NCBI RefSeq assembly: GCF_964340395.1 | Contig: NC_135566.1 | Location: 13,499,501 to 13,563,500 of the forward strand | Reading direction: 5' to 3' | DNA: 64,000 nucleotides | Origin: Glandiceps talaboti | Lineage: Eukaryota > Hemichordata > Enteropneusta > Spengelidae | Shown: one piece after another, positions 31,101 through 43,700 of the stretch | Layout: every line of letters starts with the position of its first letter | How positions within the stretch are numbered: the stretch's first letter is position 1 | Position numbers and translations under genes: made by a program | The notes under the pieces: model-generated | The model's input: the letters and a program-made list of their open reading frames with translations, nothing else | Database searches by the model: none | Told to the model about the DNA's origin: nothing

Positions 31101-32243
31101 ATCTGTTATTTGGATCGAAGCTGTTGTTTGAACTGGTTCGGTTGTTTGATGCAACAGTGTCGTTTGGACTGACCTCGTTGTTTGAACTGGATCTGTTGCT
31201 TGGACTGGATCTGTTGTTTGAGGCAACACTGTCGTTAGGACTGACTTTGTTTTTTGGACTGGATCTGTTGCTTGGATTGGCTCTGTCGTTTGAGGCAACA
31301 CTGTCGTTAGGATTAACTTTGTTGTTTGGACTGGATCTGTTACTTGGATCGAAACTGTTGTTTGAACTGGTTCTGTTGTTTGATGCAACAGTGTCGTTTG
31401 GACTGACCTCGTTGTTTGAACTGGATATGTTGTTTGGACTAGATTTGTTGCTTGGACTGGCTCTGTTGTTTGAGGTAACACTGTCGTTTGGATTAACTTC
31501 GTTGTTTGGACTGGATCTGTTACCTTGATCGAAACTGTTGTTTGAACTGGTTCTGTTGTTTGATGCAACAGTGTCGTTTGGACTGGCTTCGTTGTTTGAA
31601 CTGGATCTGTTGTTTGGACTAGATTTGTTGCTTGGACTGGATCTGTTCGGACTGGATCTGTTACTAGGAATGAATCTGCCGTTGGATGCAACACTGTCGT
31701 TTGGACTGACTTCGTTGTTTGAACTGGATCTGTTGTTTGGACTGGGTCTGTTGTTCGGACCGATTCTGTCGTTTGCATTACATCGGTAACTGTTTGAGGC
31801 ATCACTGTTTGGACTGACTGCGTTGTTTGGACTGATGATGGTGTTTGGACTGAATGTGTTGTTTGAGACGTCGACACTGTCGTTTGTACTAAATCTGCTG
31901 TTTGAGGCGACACTGAATCTGTTGTTTGGAACAACACTGTCGCTGGCACTTGAGGTGATACTATGGTTTGGACTGACTCCACTGTTCGGACCGACGATGT
32001 TATGTGGACTGAACTTGTTGTTTCAGGGGATACTATCGATTGGACTGACTCTTCTGTTTGGACCGAAACTGGTGGCTGGCCTGAATCCGTTGTTTGGACC
32101 GAGAAGATCATTTGCTCAGGGTTTGTTTGAGGTGATACTTTCTTTTGGACGGAGTCCGATGTTTCGACTGCCTGTGTTACTTGGACGGAGTCAACTGTCG
32201 GACTTTGTCCTATAATAAATAATGTGACATAGACACTATTGCA

Positions 32244-32288
<45 letters not shown>

Positions 32289-32336
32289 TGTGTGTGTGTG
32301 TGTGTGTGTTTATGTATGTGTGTGTGCATGCATGCA

Positions 32337-32379
<43 letters not shown>

Positions 32380-34095
32380 GTGTATGTATCTACCCAGGGA
32401 ATTCTCGACAGAAAGGAAAAAAAGGAAAACTTTAGATCTTGTGAAGGTTTGAGTTTTGAAAGAATCTCTTTTGTTTTCTGTTTTTCTCTTACCCGTTGTG
32501 TTGGCTGCCATCCTTGGCGTGCTCATTGGTCCTTTGACAGCTGTTCCTGATGAATTATTTAAACCAGTTGCAGTACCACCAGCTATTACAGCAACCAGTA
32601 AAGTGCCGGCAAGAATGGGACACAGTATCAAGGCAAGTCGTCTCCGACGTTTTTTCTTCTTTTCCACCTCTTCCTTGAAATAGAACAGTCGGTAGCAAGA
32701 GTTAGACAACATCAACACTTGATTATTACATGTCATTAGTAATTGCAAGTAACAAAAAACTTTTCCAGAAGAGTTTAGACCAAAAATTGAAGAATAGTAC
32801 TGTTGGTATATTTAGCCATTTCGAAAACCATTTACGGCAGAAACTTTGGCTCTGTAGCTCGTTTAAACAAAATGGAAATGTATACTGAGCAACTAAAACT
32901 GTTTATTGTGCCGCTTTGTGAAATAAATTGCTAATATTATGGTCTATATCTATATTTGTCAAACACAGGGATCCGACAAATAATCAGTGTATTTGCCAAG
33001 CAGCTGATAACGGTCATATAGTTGACTACTGTCCTATCAATGGCTAGCAGTCTAAATTTCTAATATAAACTCAATATTTATATATTATATAAATAAATAG
33101 GTTCCAAGCGACAATAAACCTTTGGGAAAAGAACCGATCAGTGTCAACTTCTCGCCCACGGAAAGAAGGAATTAACCACTTTTTGTTATTGACGTTTTCT
33201 CTGACTGTCACCATTAAGTATTATAAACCGAACAAGCCTGTTACCAAACTGCAGATACCAATTATCGAAACCGACCTTTCGATTCGAGATGATACACCAA
33301 ATACTGATGATATATAGACCGGCCTACCTCTGTCGCCACAGGTTAGAGCGACAAAACTGAACAAGATACGTACCTGTTTGACATGAAACTGAAAGCATAC
33401 AATAATTAGGGAGTTATCCCATACTACTGGTGACAAACACAAACTAGGATTTCGAAACAGCTCTGGTTACTTTATGTGAACGAAGCCGAAAGGAATCCAT
33501 GCCGGTATCATTACAGCTTTCATTTTTATATGATTATTTGTTTGAGAAACAAACCGCGTATATTACTATTACGGATGACAAAATACAACTTTTTAATATT
33601 CGCTAAGTTTTGATGTTTTGCGAGGTCACCGTGAACTCTCAGCTGTCATGAATTAATACTTAGAACAAATGTTTGCATATCGCGAATAGTATTCTTCTAA
33701 GATGACAACATTAAGTTATTATAAGATCAACAGTGTCAAATAATGACTAAATACAGACAGTTGGAAGAACAATGACGTGGTCACATTGTTTAGCTAGTTT
33801 TCATATTTGTCAATATCATATGCATTGAATTAAGGCGACGACAACACTTCCGTTTTAGTCATTTATGGTGCTGATTATTTGCATCCAATCATTTGAGTAT
33901 TGTATATTTTATGTTTATAAGAATTTAATGGAATAATAAAGTTCGGATTCATTCTTTGGAAGTTGGGCTGAAGGCAACAGCTAGGCCTAGACGAGGAGCT
34001 TCGATCTGTCCCGTGGCTACGTCTAAATGATCCAGGTTAACCATGAACATTGTGTGTAGTCTGAGCTAATTCCCTAAAAGTCCAAGTCGATCCCG

Positions 34096-34193
<98 letters not shown>

Positions 34194-35473
34194 AGAGAGA
34201 GGGGGGGGGGGTAACATGGAGGAGGGTTACGTTAACAGTAGAGGTTAGCCCAACTCTATTTGTTACATTACGTTGTTTATAGAGTATATTATACAAGTTA
34301 TAGCGAAATTGCAATCAACGTTAGCGGAATCCTATCTCCAAACACACGGGAAAGAGCACTTTCTGGAAGGAAAGTAATGACTTCATATAGCCTAGAAAGT
34401 CATACTTTCCAAAAAGACATGTCGGTTATCCCTAAATCTTATTTTAATACATTTTAGCAGTGATAACTAATTGCTGCTCCGCATCTAGTTTGCTCCGAAA
34501 TTTTTTTAAAGAGCTCAAGTGTGGTTCAGTATGTGTTTATGGGATTCCACGTTCATACCTTACGGCAATGTCAAAGACCTAGCAATGGCCTTCACTTTTT
34601 GTAATGATTGTTCTTTCTCAACAACAATCATGCCGTAATCCAAAACGACACAGCTGCGATGGGTCTCATCTTAATGTGTGCCATGTTTTAAATACAGTAC
34701 ATATATATAAAAAAAGTCTACAAAAAGTGCATATTTCCCCTGACCTGACTTACAAACAATGTGAAGCAACTAGAAGATTAAGAGAGGAATTGAAAGAAAG
34801 GAAAGAGAATTAATTTCAACGAGAGGTCAGTGTCAAGATACACAAAGGGAAGAAATGTTACTAAAATCGAATCCGCACTTGACAAAGTGGGCCAACGATT
34901 GCAATTCACCCAACACTAAACCAACAGGACAAGAGGGCACTCGCTGAAACTGTCGAATTCTTCTGTCAGAACTCAGGCTCAGATAGTTTTGTTTACAAAT
35001 ACAAACAAACAAACAAACAAACAAACAAACAAGTAAACAAACAAACAAACGAACAAAAATAAACCGACAAATGAGTAGATACATACATGAGTAAACGACA
35101 ACAAACCAACGAACAAACAAACACCCCCCCCCCCGCAATGGTCACATATTGAAATAACCCACATATTCAATTTCATAAAACACTAACACTAGTAAAATCA
35201 AAGTATTACTCACATAACTCTTTAGTAAGTTATTTCCATTTGTAAACAAAACTAACTGAGCCTGAGCTCCCTGTGGTCAGAATAGATATAAGGATAGCTT
35301 TCTCTGACAAACGTCATAACTGAACCATTTTAATGGCGCATGTTATCCAAGCCATAGTTGTTGACTAATTAGACGTGACCCGAACTACAAGTATTATATA
35401 AATCATTTTGGCTTTCTCTCCTGTCATGTCATGGTTAACTTGTTGTCATGGCAATCACATGAACTATCACGTT

Positions 35474-35524
<51 letters not shown>

Positions 35525-35633
35525 TCATAACTAATTCCTAGTTAAAGTCTGGAGTAAACTGAATATTAATGTTACAACTAACCTGCTTCACCACATAGAC
35601 ATCTTCCGGACTTGGCGTTTTCTCGCTACTCAT
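23868..35633 (-). CDS. Lectin gene B: type II membrane protein with long mucin-like stalk, FTP and C-type lectin domains
   Basis: Ten coding exons on the minus strand, in gene order: 35583-35633, 32493-32673, 30587-32209, 28170-28259, 26658-26876, 25377-25583, 24898-25056, 24495-24651, 24205-24278, 23868-23878. Total 2772 nt, 923 aa. The tail [17 protein letters not shown] differs from A and C but is followed by the same KKKKRRRR stretch and hydrophobic helix ([17 protein letters not shown]). The third exon (541 codons) is a Thr-rich array of VQTT-type modules, expected to be a heavily O-glycosylated rod. Then follow the five-Cys EGF-like fragment, the FTP domain ([20 protein letters not shown]) and a C-type lectin domain with EPN and WND. 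Splice phases match A and C exactly. Expected role: glycan binding at the cell surface, with the lectin domains held far from the membrane. No established name. Confidence 0.87.
27340..27670. repeat. Dispersed repeat, copy 2 (intron 4 of lectin gene B)
   Basis: Partner of about 8330-8570 in the same orientation. Shared segments include ATTTAAAGG, AGCTGAAGGCTA and CACTCCCGACA. Function and class unknown. Confidence 0.55.
28086..28132. repeat. (CAT)n microsatellite next to lectin B exon 4
   Basis: Pure trinucleotide run about 38 bp from the 3' end of exon 4 of gene B. The His and Asp homopolymer frames over it are artefacts. Confidence 0.95.
30587..32209 (-). repeat. Coding tandem repeat: Thr-rich stalk exon of lectin gene B
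   Basis: One uninterrupted 1623-nt exon built from an 18-nt module (six residues of the [12 protein letters not shown] type), grouped in places into 72-nt units such as [18 protein letters not shown] plus six residues. Neighbouring units are nearly identical: on the plus strand GTTGTTTGGACTGGATCT repeats several times in a row near 30820-30890. All unit lengths preserve the frame, so copy number can change without breaking the protein. The homologous exons in A and C hold only a few modules. Confidence 0.9.
32247..32378. repeat. (GT)n and (TCTG)n microsatellites in lectin B intron 2
   Basis: A GT tract, an imperfect GT/GTAT stretch and then a TCTG tract. They sit in the same intron as the GT tract in gene A. 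Confidence 0.95.
34102..34210. repeat. (GA)n microsatellite in lectin B intron 1
   Basis: Long GA tract ending in a G run, within the 2.9-kb first intron of gene B. Nothing coding is seen elsewhere in that intron. Confidence 0.95.
34961..35282. mobile_element. Putative foldback element or MITE in lectin B intron 1
   Basis: The left arm 34971-35000 (CTCAGGCTCAGATAGTTTTG then TTTACAAAT) is the inverse of the right arm 35238-35268 (ATTTGTAAACAAAACTAACT then GAGCCTGAGC), with one or two mismatches. The similarity continues outward after a small gap to TTCTG ends. The interior holds an (AAAC)n tract and no coding frame. Confidence 0.65.
35473..35524. repeat. (AAC)n microsatellite
   Basis: Pure trinucleotide tract about 60 bp past the 3' end of exon 1 of gene B, in the first intron. 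Confidence 0.95.
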
Positions 35634-35920
35634 ATTTCGAAATTCACAATGAGTTCTCCAACTAGTAAAAAAGAGTTATTCTTTTCTCGCGTATTGTGCT
35701 CTTATGGTGACTGTTTGTTCTGTACAAAGTATCATTTACGGTCCGGTATTTAACTGTTCTACAAGCACGGTAATCCTAAGCTGTTAAATATGAAATCTCC
35801 ATATTAATGTGTTTCATGAAAACCTACCTGACGGCCAATCAAGTGTATTTTTCGGGACACAAACACTTTAAAGTAACCCTCAGGGTTTGGTTATCTTACA
35901 TGCACAAAGCCGTTGCCATT
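35634..35920 (-). promoter_or_regulatory. Putative promoter of lectin gene B
   Basis: On the gene strand it carries GTTAAATACCGGACCGTAAA (about 35736-35755) and ACAGAACAAACAGTCACC, about 110 bp before the ATG. Further up is a block (35825-35905) with GATTGGCCGTCAGGTAGG, shared with genes A and C. The TATA-like core and fixed distance suggest a core promoter. Confidence 0.55.
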
Positions 35921-36455
35921 GGTAATGAGAATGGTTTAACCGGGTTGTGTTTCTTCATCTGTTAATGCAATACAATATTAAGATTTACGTAGTCGTATAA
36001 CTTCACAGGGCGTCCAGGCTTAGCTAGCTATGTTTACAACAAAACAAACAAACAATAAAGAACAACAATGTAGACACTGATAAAAATGACAGACATGTAC
36101 GGCATAGTAATTAAGAGAATCACAATACGGTCACCCTTCGTAATCACCCTATGGAATGGTTCTCGTTGGAATCACCCAGAAGGGTGGGTCAAGGGCCCTA
36201 TCAAATGTATACTGGTGGAAGGGACTATTGTGTGTTTTCTCAAACCGCTAAAAGCATGATAATTTGATTTCTGCGAGCAACTTCTGTGTGATGGATCATT
36301 TCATTACTATCTATACTCTCATTAATCTCAACATTGTTCATGGGTCACAAAATGACAAACAGATTTTGACCCTTTTTGCAACAGCGTTTCCACACTGGAC
36401 AACTAGTGCAGATGGTAGTGGTACTATTGTATACAAGAAAACGCACCCATCAAAT

Positions 36456-36695
<240 letters not shown>

Positions 36696-39600
36696 TTTGG
36701 ATCCGTTTTGTCTTCTGCAAGTTCACTCCGATAAGATTACTTTATGTTTGGTTATGTCAAGAACATTTTCCTCTTCTATGACAGCTGAATTACCAATCAT
36801 GACATCCATTGAGAAAGAAACCATAGTAAGTAATATGATAACACCCAACCAACCACCTTAACCCTACACAGAGTTAAGCCCACCAATCCTCCTTTAGTTT
36901 TCCATATTCCTATATATGTTTGCTCACTAAGATGGGCACTGAAAAGTGAATTCCATGCTCCATCAGAAACTATTTATGGTGAAAATCTTGTTTGCCGCTT
37001 TTTCTTAAGAACACGACCTCAGGAACCATAGTATATATCTGACAAAGTTCCAATGAGTAAAGAGGTCTGGCAGCATTCTCCTCCAACAATCGCGAGTTAC
37101 CTTCCCTTTCTGCTCGAGTGAAAAAATGAGAACTCGTGACTTAAGATATTAGGCAATCAAGTCATAACTTGCCTGCAGGCTGTGTACTGCGGCACGCTTT
37201 CAAATAGTCCATGGTGTTCTCCTTGGGTCTTTGCCCAGTGATTATTTCATCCTCTAATAATACAGTCTAATCCAATCGCAAACCTTGAATAGCTTCTGGT
37301 CATGCTTTAGCATTTAGTATTATTTTGGACACACCTTTTAATGTAGGTAAGATTTCTCCAATCCTCGCCCTTTTGTTAAGATACAATTACATCTCAGGAA
37401 CGACATTGATATATGCAACACCCCTTCCCCCACCCCCGTGTCAATACTATATCTCTCCAGTGTTCAGTGTTCTGGATTGGACCATTTGATTGGACTGCTA
37501 TCTCGTAAAGCGGTAATCGGTCACAGAAAGTCGGCCACTAGGGCCATGAGCGCCATGAGCGCTGGATTCCTTTATTTTCTGATATTATTGACCCCGTTAT
37601 CGTGTTTTTCTTTATCTTTTGACTGGTGTGAAAGTTTTGTTTTCTTGCGTCTTGTATTTTCCAATTCAAAAGGACAGCTCGATCGAAGCAAATAAGTTCG
37701 ACTGGATTATGTATCTGTTGCTATGCATTTATCATACGTCACAATGGCGTAGTCTGCATTTCCTTAGGTCACAAAAGGATAATTGCGTTGGTATTGTGTG
37801 AATAAACTTTTGATCCCCGTGAATAAAGTTGTACATCAAAACACATTTGATTCTAACGCTACAATTCTCACTCTGGTTCAGTAGGTGTACATGTACTGTA
37901 CAACAATATTAAAGTAGATACAAAAAGAACTTAGCACAAATATAATAATTTAACTCCTGGGAATTTAGATATCCTGCCTACATCAACATAGACGTATAAA
38001 GAAACGTTTTACAGATATTTTAACACAGATATGAGGAAAATTTCAAGTCTGTGTTTACACGGCCATGAAACATACAGAACCCTTCCTGGAGCTCTACTTA
38101 TTTAGGCGGTATCTTGGACCTACCCCACCTCATAACAATTATGATCTCGAGTCTCCGGCTGATGCGGTCATGTGTGTAAACGCAAACCAGTCCAACATAA
38201 ATTTGGGTCCAAGATCGCCGCACCCGAGGTAGAATGTGTACGTGAGAAGGAGTCAAGATTACAAAACAAACACACTTGACATGAGGATTGGGGAAGAACC
38301 TTAAGGCTTACTTACAGCTACATATAAAAGACTTAGAATTTTCTTTTTGGAGCAAATAAATTACCTCAGTACACCTAAAATGGTTAATTTCACTGTTGGC
38401 AATCGATATTGCAGTACCCAATAATAGTGGCCAATTCGTCATAACTTTTCAAATTTGAAAACGGATTGTGGTCTAAAAATGGCCTTACTAAATGAACTGA
38501 TGAAATTATTTTATAAATTAAAATTTCAAAATAAATACCCAATCTTCATCCATATGGCCACTTTAACATTCCGTTGTGTTTGAACAAAAACTCTTTTATC
38601 AGCTTACTAGTTCCCAGGAGTTTGAGTATTACATTTGTAAGTTATTATTTAAGGATTACACAATATGTAGTCCCCTGTGGATACATTTGTAAGCTCTTCT
38701 TTACTTTATGTTGTTGCACGGTCACCTAAGGGTGACCACATTTTGTAGTTTCTGTTTGTTATTGCCCAACCAACCCAAATTTTCAACTCTGACATCAAAG
38801 TAAAAGCATATTTTTATTTTCGCCTATCCTTAATGAATAATAAATGTATTGTTGAAATCAAATAGATTTCAATGTAACAACTTTAGGGTATCACAGTTAC
38901 TATTCACAAAGTACCAAATTGCCAGACTATTCCTTTATGGCCAGGAGGAGATGCAGGGGAAGGGGATCGGCGAAATCGGTGAAAACAAGTGCATGGCAAC
39001 AGATAAATAACTCTTTCGAGTATATTTGTTCCCTTGCCCAAAATTACGAGTTTCCATTGAGTTGGCATTTTGATATAGAAAAATACAAGACATGTGAATA
39101 TAAAACTTATCACTAGTCATGACAGTGGCAACAGAAACTAAAGCACGTTACTTATATAGATAAAAGGACAACACTCTAATCCCCCCCCCCCCTTGTATTT
39201 CCTAAAGAGTCTCTATGACTCAGTGCAGGAGGTAATCCAGCCCTCATGAGTATGTTGAGTGTGTTGGCTAACTTGACCAGTTAGTACATAGAGCCGCCAC
39301 AATACCGTTTTTTCTCTCTCTCTGCAATATGGCGAGATCAATAGTTCAATGTAGGATAAAAAACCCTAAATTCTGCTACTTTGTGTATAGTTGAGCCATT
39401 TTAGTTCTGATCCTACAAAAACGATTTTACTTTTAATGGATCTGCTTGTACCCTTTAATACAAATATTTTTAACAAAATATCGTGCAAATTGAGAAATGG
39501 AAATTATAAATACATGGCACTAAAACAAAAGAACTATTTTTCCTCACTACTTACTTGCTTTGTATCCATTGCACTACATACGACGACATACTGATTTGAA

Positions 39601-39737
39601 ATTGATTGATTGTCTGAAATAATTTTCAATTTTGGCCAATTTAGTGGGGGGGGGGGTCTGAGAGACCTAACTAAAGAATTTAGTTTTTTATCCTACATTG
39701 AACTATATACCTCGCCTAACAATTCTGCTATACGTGC

Positions 39738-39812
39738 TATTCTCTCCGCATTAATCACAATTTGGCGGAGAAGAAAACAAATCGCGCGTAGCCAAATTGT
39801 GATCGCGGAGAT
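39738..39812. repeat. Short hairpin (inverted repeat)
   Basis: TCTCCGCATTAATCACAATT followed by TGGC pairs with GCCAAATTGTGATCGCGGAG across a 25-bp loop. It could be a small foldback element or part of a MITE. No other function is evident. Confidence 0.6.
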
Positions 39813-40190
39813 AAAAAATACATCGCGGCAACACTTTCTACTAGTCACCCACTAGACACTGGAGTATCATGATGTGAGAACAAAATAAGGCAGATAATAA
39901 CATTATGATTAATGTGGTCACGATGATCGTTCTCGATACTTCACATAGAAATCTGGTTGGATCAGTGATGAACAGGTTTTAAATTCGCTCTACACATGCC
40001 AATTAAGTTATTGTAACAGGATTTTTATTTTATTCACTGCACCCTATGAATATGTAGTATTGCTCTCTGGAGCTAGCAAAACTTTAAGAGTTGTCAGACG
40101 AAAGTGGTAAGTTTCGACAGACACGTGTACAAAACACATTCTCAGTCTTCTTAGATTCCTTCTGGCTATAATTATATCTCTTCCTCGTGG

Positions 40191-40191
<1 letters not shown>

Positions 40192-40275
<84 letters not shown>
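40192..40275. repeat. (CT)n microsatellite
   Basis: Pure CT tract about 500 bp upstream of lectin gene C. Confidence 0.97.
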
Positions 40276-40279
<4 letters not shown>

Positions 40280-40494
40280 CACTGTATGTTGTTCAAACAT
40301 CCTGTCTCTCACACCCGAAAGGAGATGGAACCATTGCAATAGTATGTAATAACACAGCGTAACATTTTTAGAGTCAAACATGAATTTTTTCATGTTACTT
40401 TATAAGTCTCCACATTCCACTCCCTTGTACTGCATTTATAGACAGTAAAAATACAACATGTATTAGAACTAAGGTCGTCATGTAACATGTCGTA

Positions 40495-40768
40495 CCTGAT
40501 TAATAAGCAAACCCAGAGGGTTACTAACAGTGTCTGTGTCCTGACAAATACACAAATTGACTGGCAGGTAGGCTTTCACAATAAATGAAACACTGTTGAA
40601 TTGAGATATCATGCAAATGCCGAGATTAAAAAACCGTTAATAAATACTGGACCGTAAACGACTACTTGCATAGAACGAACAGTCCACGCAACTTAAGAAC
40701 ACAACACGTTTGGACCGAACAAAAAGACATATTCTATTAGTCGGAAAACTCATCGTGAATTTCTGAAT
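40495..40768 (+). promoter_or_regulatory. Putative promoter of lectin gene C
   Basis: Contains TAATAAATACTGGACCGTAA at 40638-40657, then ACGAC and AGAACGAACAGTCC, about 125 bp before the ATG. An upstream block (40498-40605) with TGACTGGCAGGTAGG is shared with genes A and B. The AATAAATAC stretch is a good TATA-box candidate. Confidence 0.57.
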
Positions 40769-43700
40769 ATGAACAACGAGGTGGCGCCAATTCCGGACGA
40801 TATAAATGGAACGAATCAGGTTAGTAACAAAATAAGCAGAGTTATTCCTCACCACTTGTTGTTATAGTAACATTAAGTACATATCAACTTGTGGTTCATC
40901 GCTGCAGCTGCATCAGTTATGTGTTGAGCAATTTGTGGTTACAAAAAAAAACATTAAAAGATAGAGAAAGGCATAGTTTAGAATGGCTGTAAAGAGGGAA
41001 CAAAGAAGCAATTAACCATACTGAAGCACATTCATTTGCACTCTTCCAATGAAGCTAAGAAATATATGTATTTGTAAAATCCAAGAAATTACTCCCTATA
41101 CTAATCATAGCTAGTTTACATAGCCAGTGTACGTATCTTACAAAACAGCTCACCTTTTATAAATGATTTTAACAAAGTTCTCAATGATCAATGTACCTTT
41201 CACATTTTAAAACCTTTACTTAAACAGGAGATAGAAACCAATCTGCAATATGCGAATTTTCTTCAGCAAGGGATTTGCGTAATGGGTAAACATACAGGAA
41301 ATGAGTATTCTTCAATGTCGGGTCGAAATTCTTCCAAGTGGGGGAAAGTTGATATGTCTGGCAAACCATTTCTGACAGGACATAATCAGGTGTATTGATA
41401 TTTTCCTTACCTACTGACTTATTTCAAGGATCAGGAGGAAAAGAAGAAAAAACGTCGGAGACGACTTGCTGCAATACTGTTACCCATTCTTGCTGGTATT
41501 GCAGTGGTTGCTGCTGTGGCAGGTGGTACTGCGGCAGGTTTAAGCAAGTCGTCAGGATCAGCCTTCCAAAAATCGATGAGTACGCCAAGGACGGTATCCA
41601 GTGCAACAGGTAAGACTCTAAAATTAAGATTGATTCGAAATGCAACATTTTTCATTAAATTATTGATTGAATAAAGCAGTTAAAATTTAGCTATAACTTG
41701 AATACAGCGATAGTTACTTTCGCACAATATAAAACACACAAACTCACATCCACACACAAACCAATCATCATGTCAATGTCGCATTTCTTTTACTAGCACA
41801 AAGTCGAACAGCAGACTTGGTCCAAGAAACACAGTCGCTGCAAACGACAGTGTCGCCTCCCACAGCAGATTCGGGGCAAACGATAGCATCGGCCCAAACA
41901 ACAGTGACAGTCCAAACCGCGGAATCAACAGTGGCTCTTCAACCTACAGTTTTAGTCCAAACGACAGCTGCAGGTTAGTAAAAGTTTTTTTTTTCAAAGT
42001 ATAATTACAATAATTATAGGCCAAACAATAATCCTCTCATATAATCTTTACGGCCCGGATATGGGTTTTGTGGACCAAGGTTTGTACGGCGGAAGGGCTG
42101 TACGACCGCGGTCCGCAAAACCCATATCCGGGCCGTAAAGATTTTATCATACACCTCTTGAAATGCTAAAATGCGTTTACAATAAAACAAATTTGGACTT
42201 TGTTAGAGACAGTGAGATAATTATACTGAAATTAAGTCGCCCGTCGTTATCGAAGATCTCAACGTATGCCATGGCCTCATCACATGTATAGCCTGTCTGG
42301 CGGATTGATTTCGGTATGTGGCATGCGCTATGCATGCCTGCCACGATCGACCAATAAAAAAATGTATAATTAAAAAAACATCGTGAAACCGGTCGTGAAA
42401 CAGGTCTTTGTAATCGTCAAAATCTCAAATTGGAAACACTATACTTCAGTCGTTGAGTATCGTCCGATTCAGTTAAATAAACATACACTTCGTCTTGATC
42501 TAGGTGTTTGATACAATTTAGCTTGTATATGTACAGCTGTTTATAATCGCTCGAAGCGGACCGTTTGTCGTCGGCTTCTGTACATCGTTGATCGAATCCG
42601 AAGCTTCCTTACCAATATTTTATGTATCTTCGTCACAACCACCAAATACAATAACTGTTTAAGATTTTGGGAGGAATTTCCCGGCGCCGCTGTTTAGATA
42701 TCGTTGTCGGCTTCCGTTCCTTCATGGTAGTATTGATAGCGCTAGCGTACATGTACAGGATTAGGATGCCGACAAGTTTTGCAACACGCATAGCAACGGG
42801 AAAGAAAGTAGTCCAAAATTCCCGCCAGTGACTTTTTATACTGCCCGGGCAGAGCTCGAGATTTCTCCATAGCAATACATGGGGACGTGATTATAGGTAA
42901 ATGATAAATATCACACGTCACGCACATTTTATTCTACATTGTCATAATAAAGGGGCGGAAAGTTGAACCTTTCTATATCTGAGTAAAGCCATCCATGTGT
43001 TATTCTATTCGCCGAAAACTTATTTCCACGTCTCCTTTCAAACTATGATATCCGAATGGATAGGTTTTCCTCACTGAAGATGAAAATAAAGCCAATCTAT
43101 AAACTAAAGTTCGGGATGGACGTTTCACAAGAAGTAACCAGTCCATGGCGAATGACTGACATCGATAACTCTCGTCGTACTCGTTGGATACGAGAGCCAA
43201 CGGAGTAACAAAACAGCGCCACGACCAGGCCATATACTGCCAGTAGGATCACCGAACTAGCATATTAGTGAACTGTGCAGTTTTTGCATAAATGTCAGGA
43301 GTTGATTTTCATAATCAACATTATTATATAATATTCAACTTCATCGTCCACATTACGTGTTTTTCACCAAACCAACTGTCATTTGTAATCGTGTATCAGC
43401 ATATACACACACATGGAGGTCAAATGAAGTACCACAGCACAATGCTTTGAGTATATATGGCATGTAAGGCCTACGAAACCAGCTGATCATGGACAGCTAT
43501 GATTTGCCCTTAGCGATCATTGCATTGATCGTGTGGCTTGAACTTTAATACCCTTAGACACACTGTATGAGGTGTTGAACACACGTCATAAATTCTCCTA
43601 ATTGTCTATCTTATTTTGAATGTTTTTCTCGTTTCCACAACAATATTCGCACTGAATATAATACTGAATGTAAGTCAGTAAATTGCAAAAGATTAATAAA

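Noticed and set aside
30593-32215. Long plus-strand open frames rich in Leu, Phe and Gly (LFGLDLL type) opposite the lectin B stalk exon
   Set aside because: They are shadows of the 18-nt coding repeat on the minus strand. The minus frame connects by good splice sites to the rest of a conserved gene; these do not.
38046-38225. Pairs of inverse segments (GTTTACAC and TCTTGGACC with their complements) that looked like a MITE
   Set aside because: The complements occur in interleaved rather than nested order, so they do not make one simple terminal inverted repeat. Matches are short.
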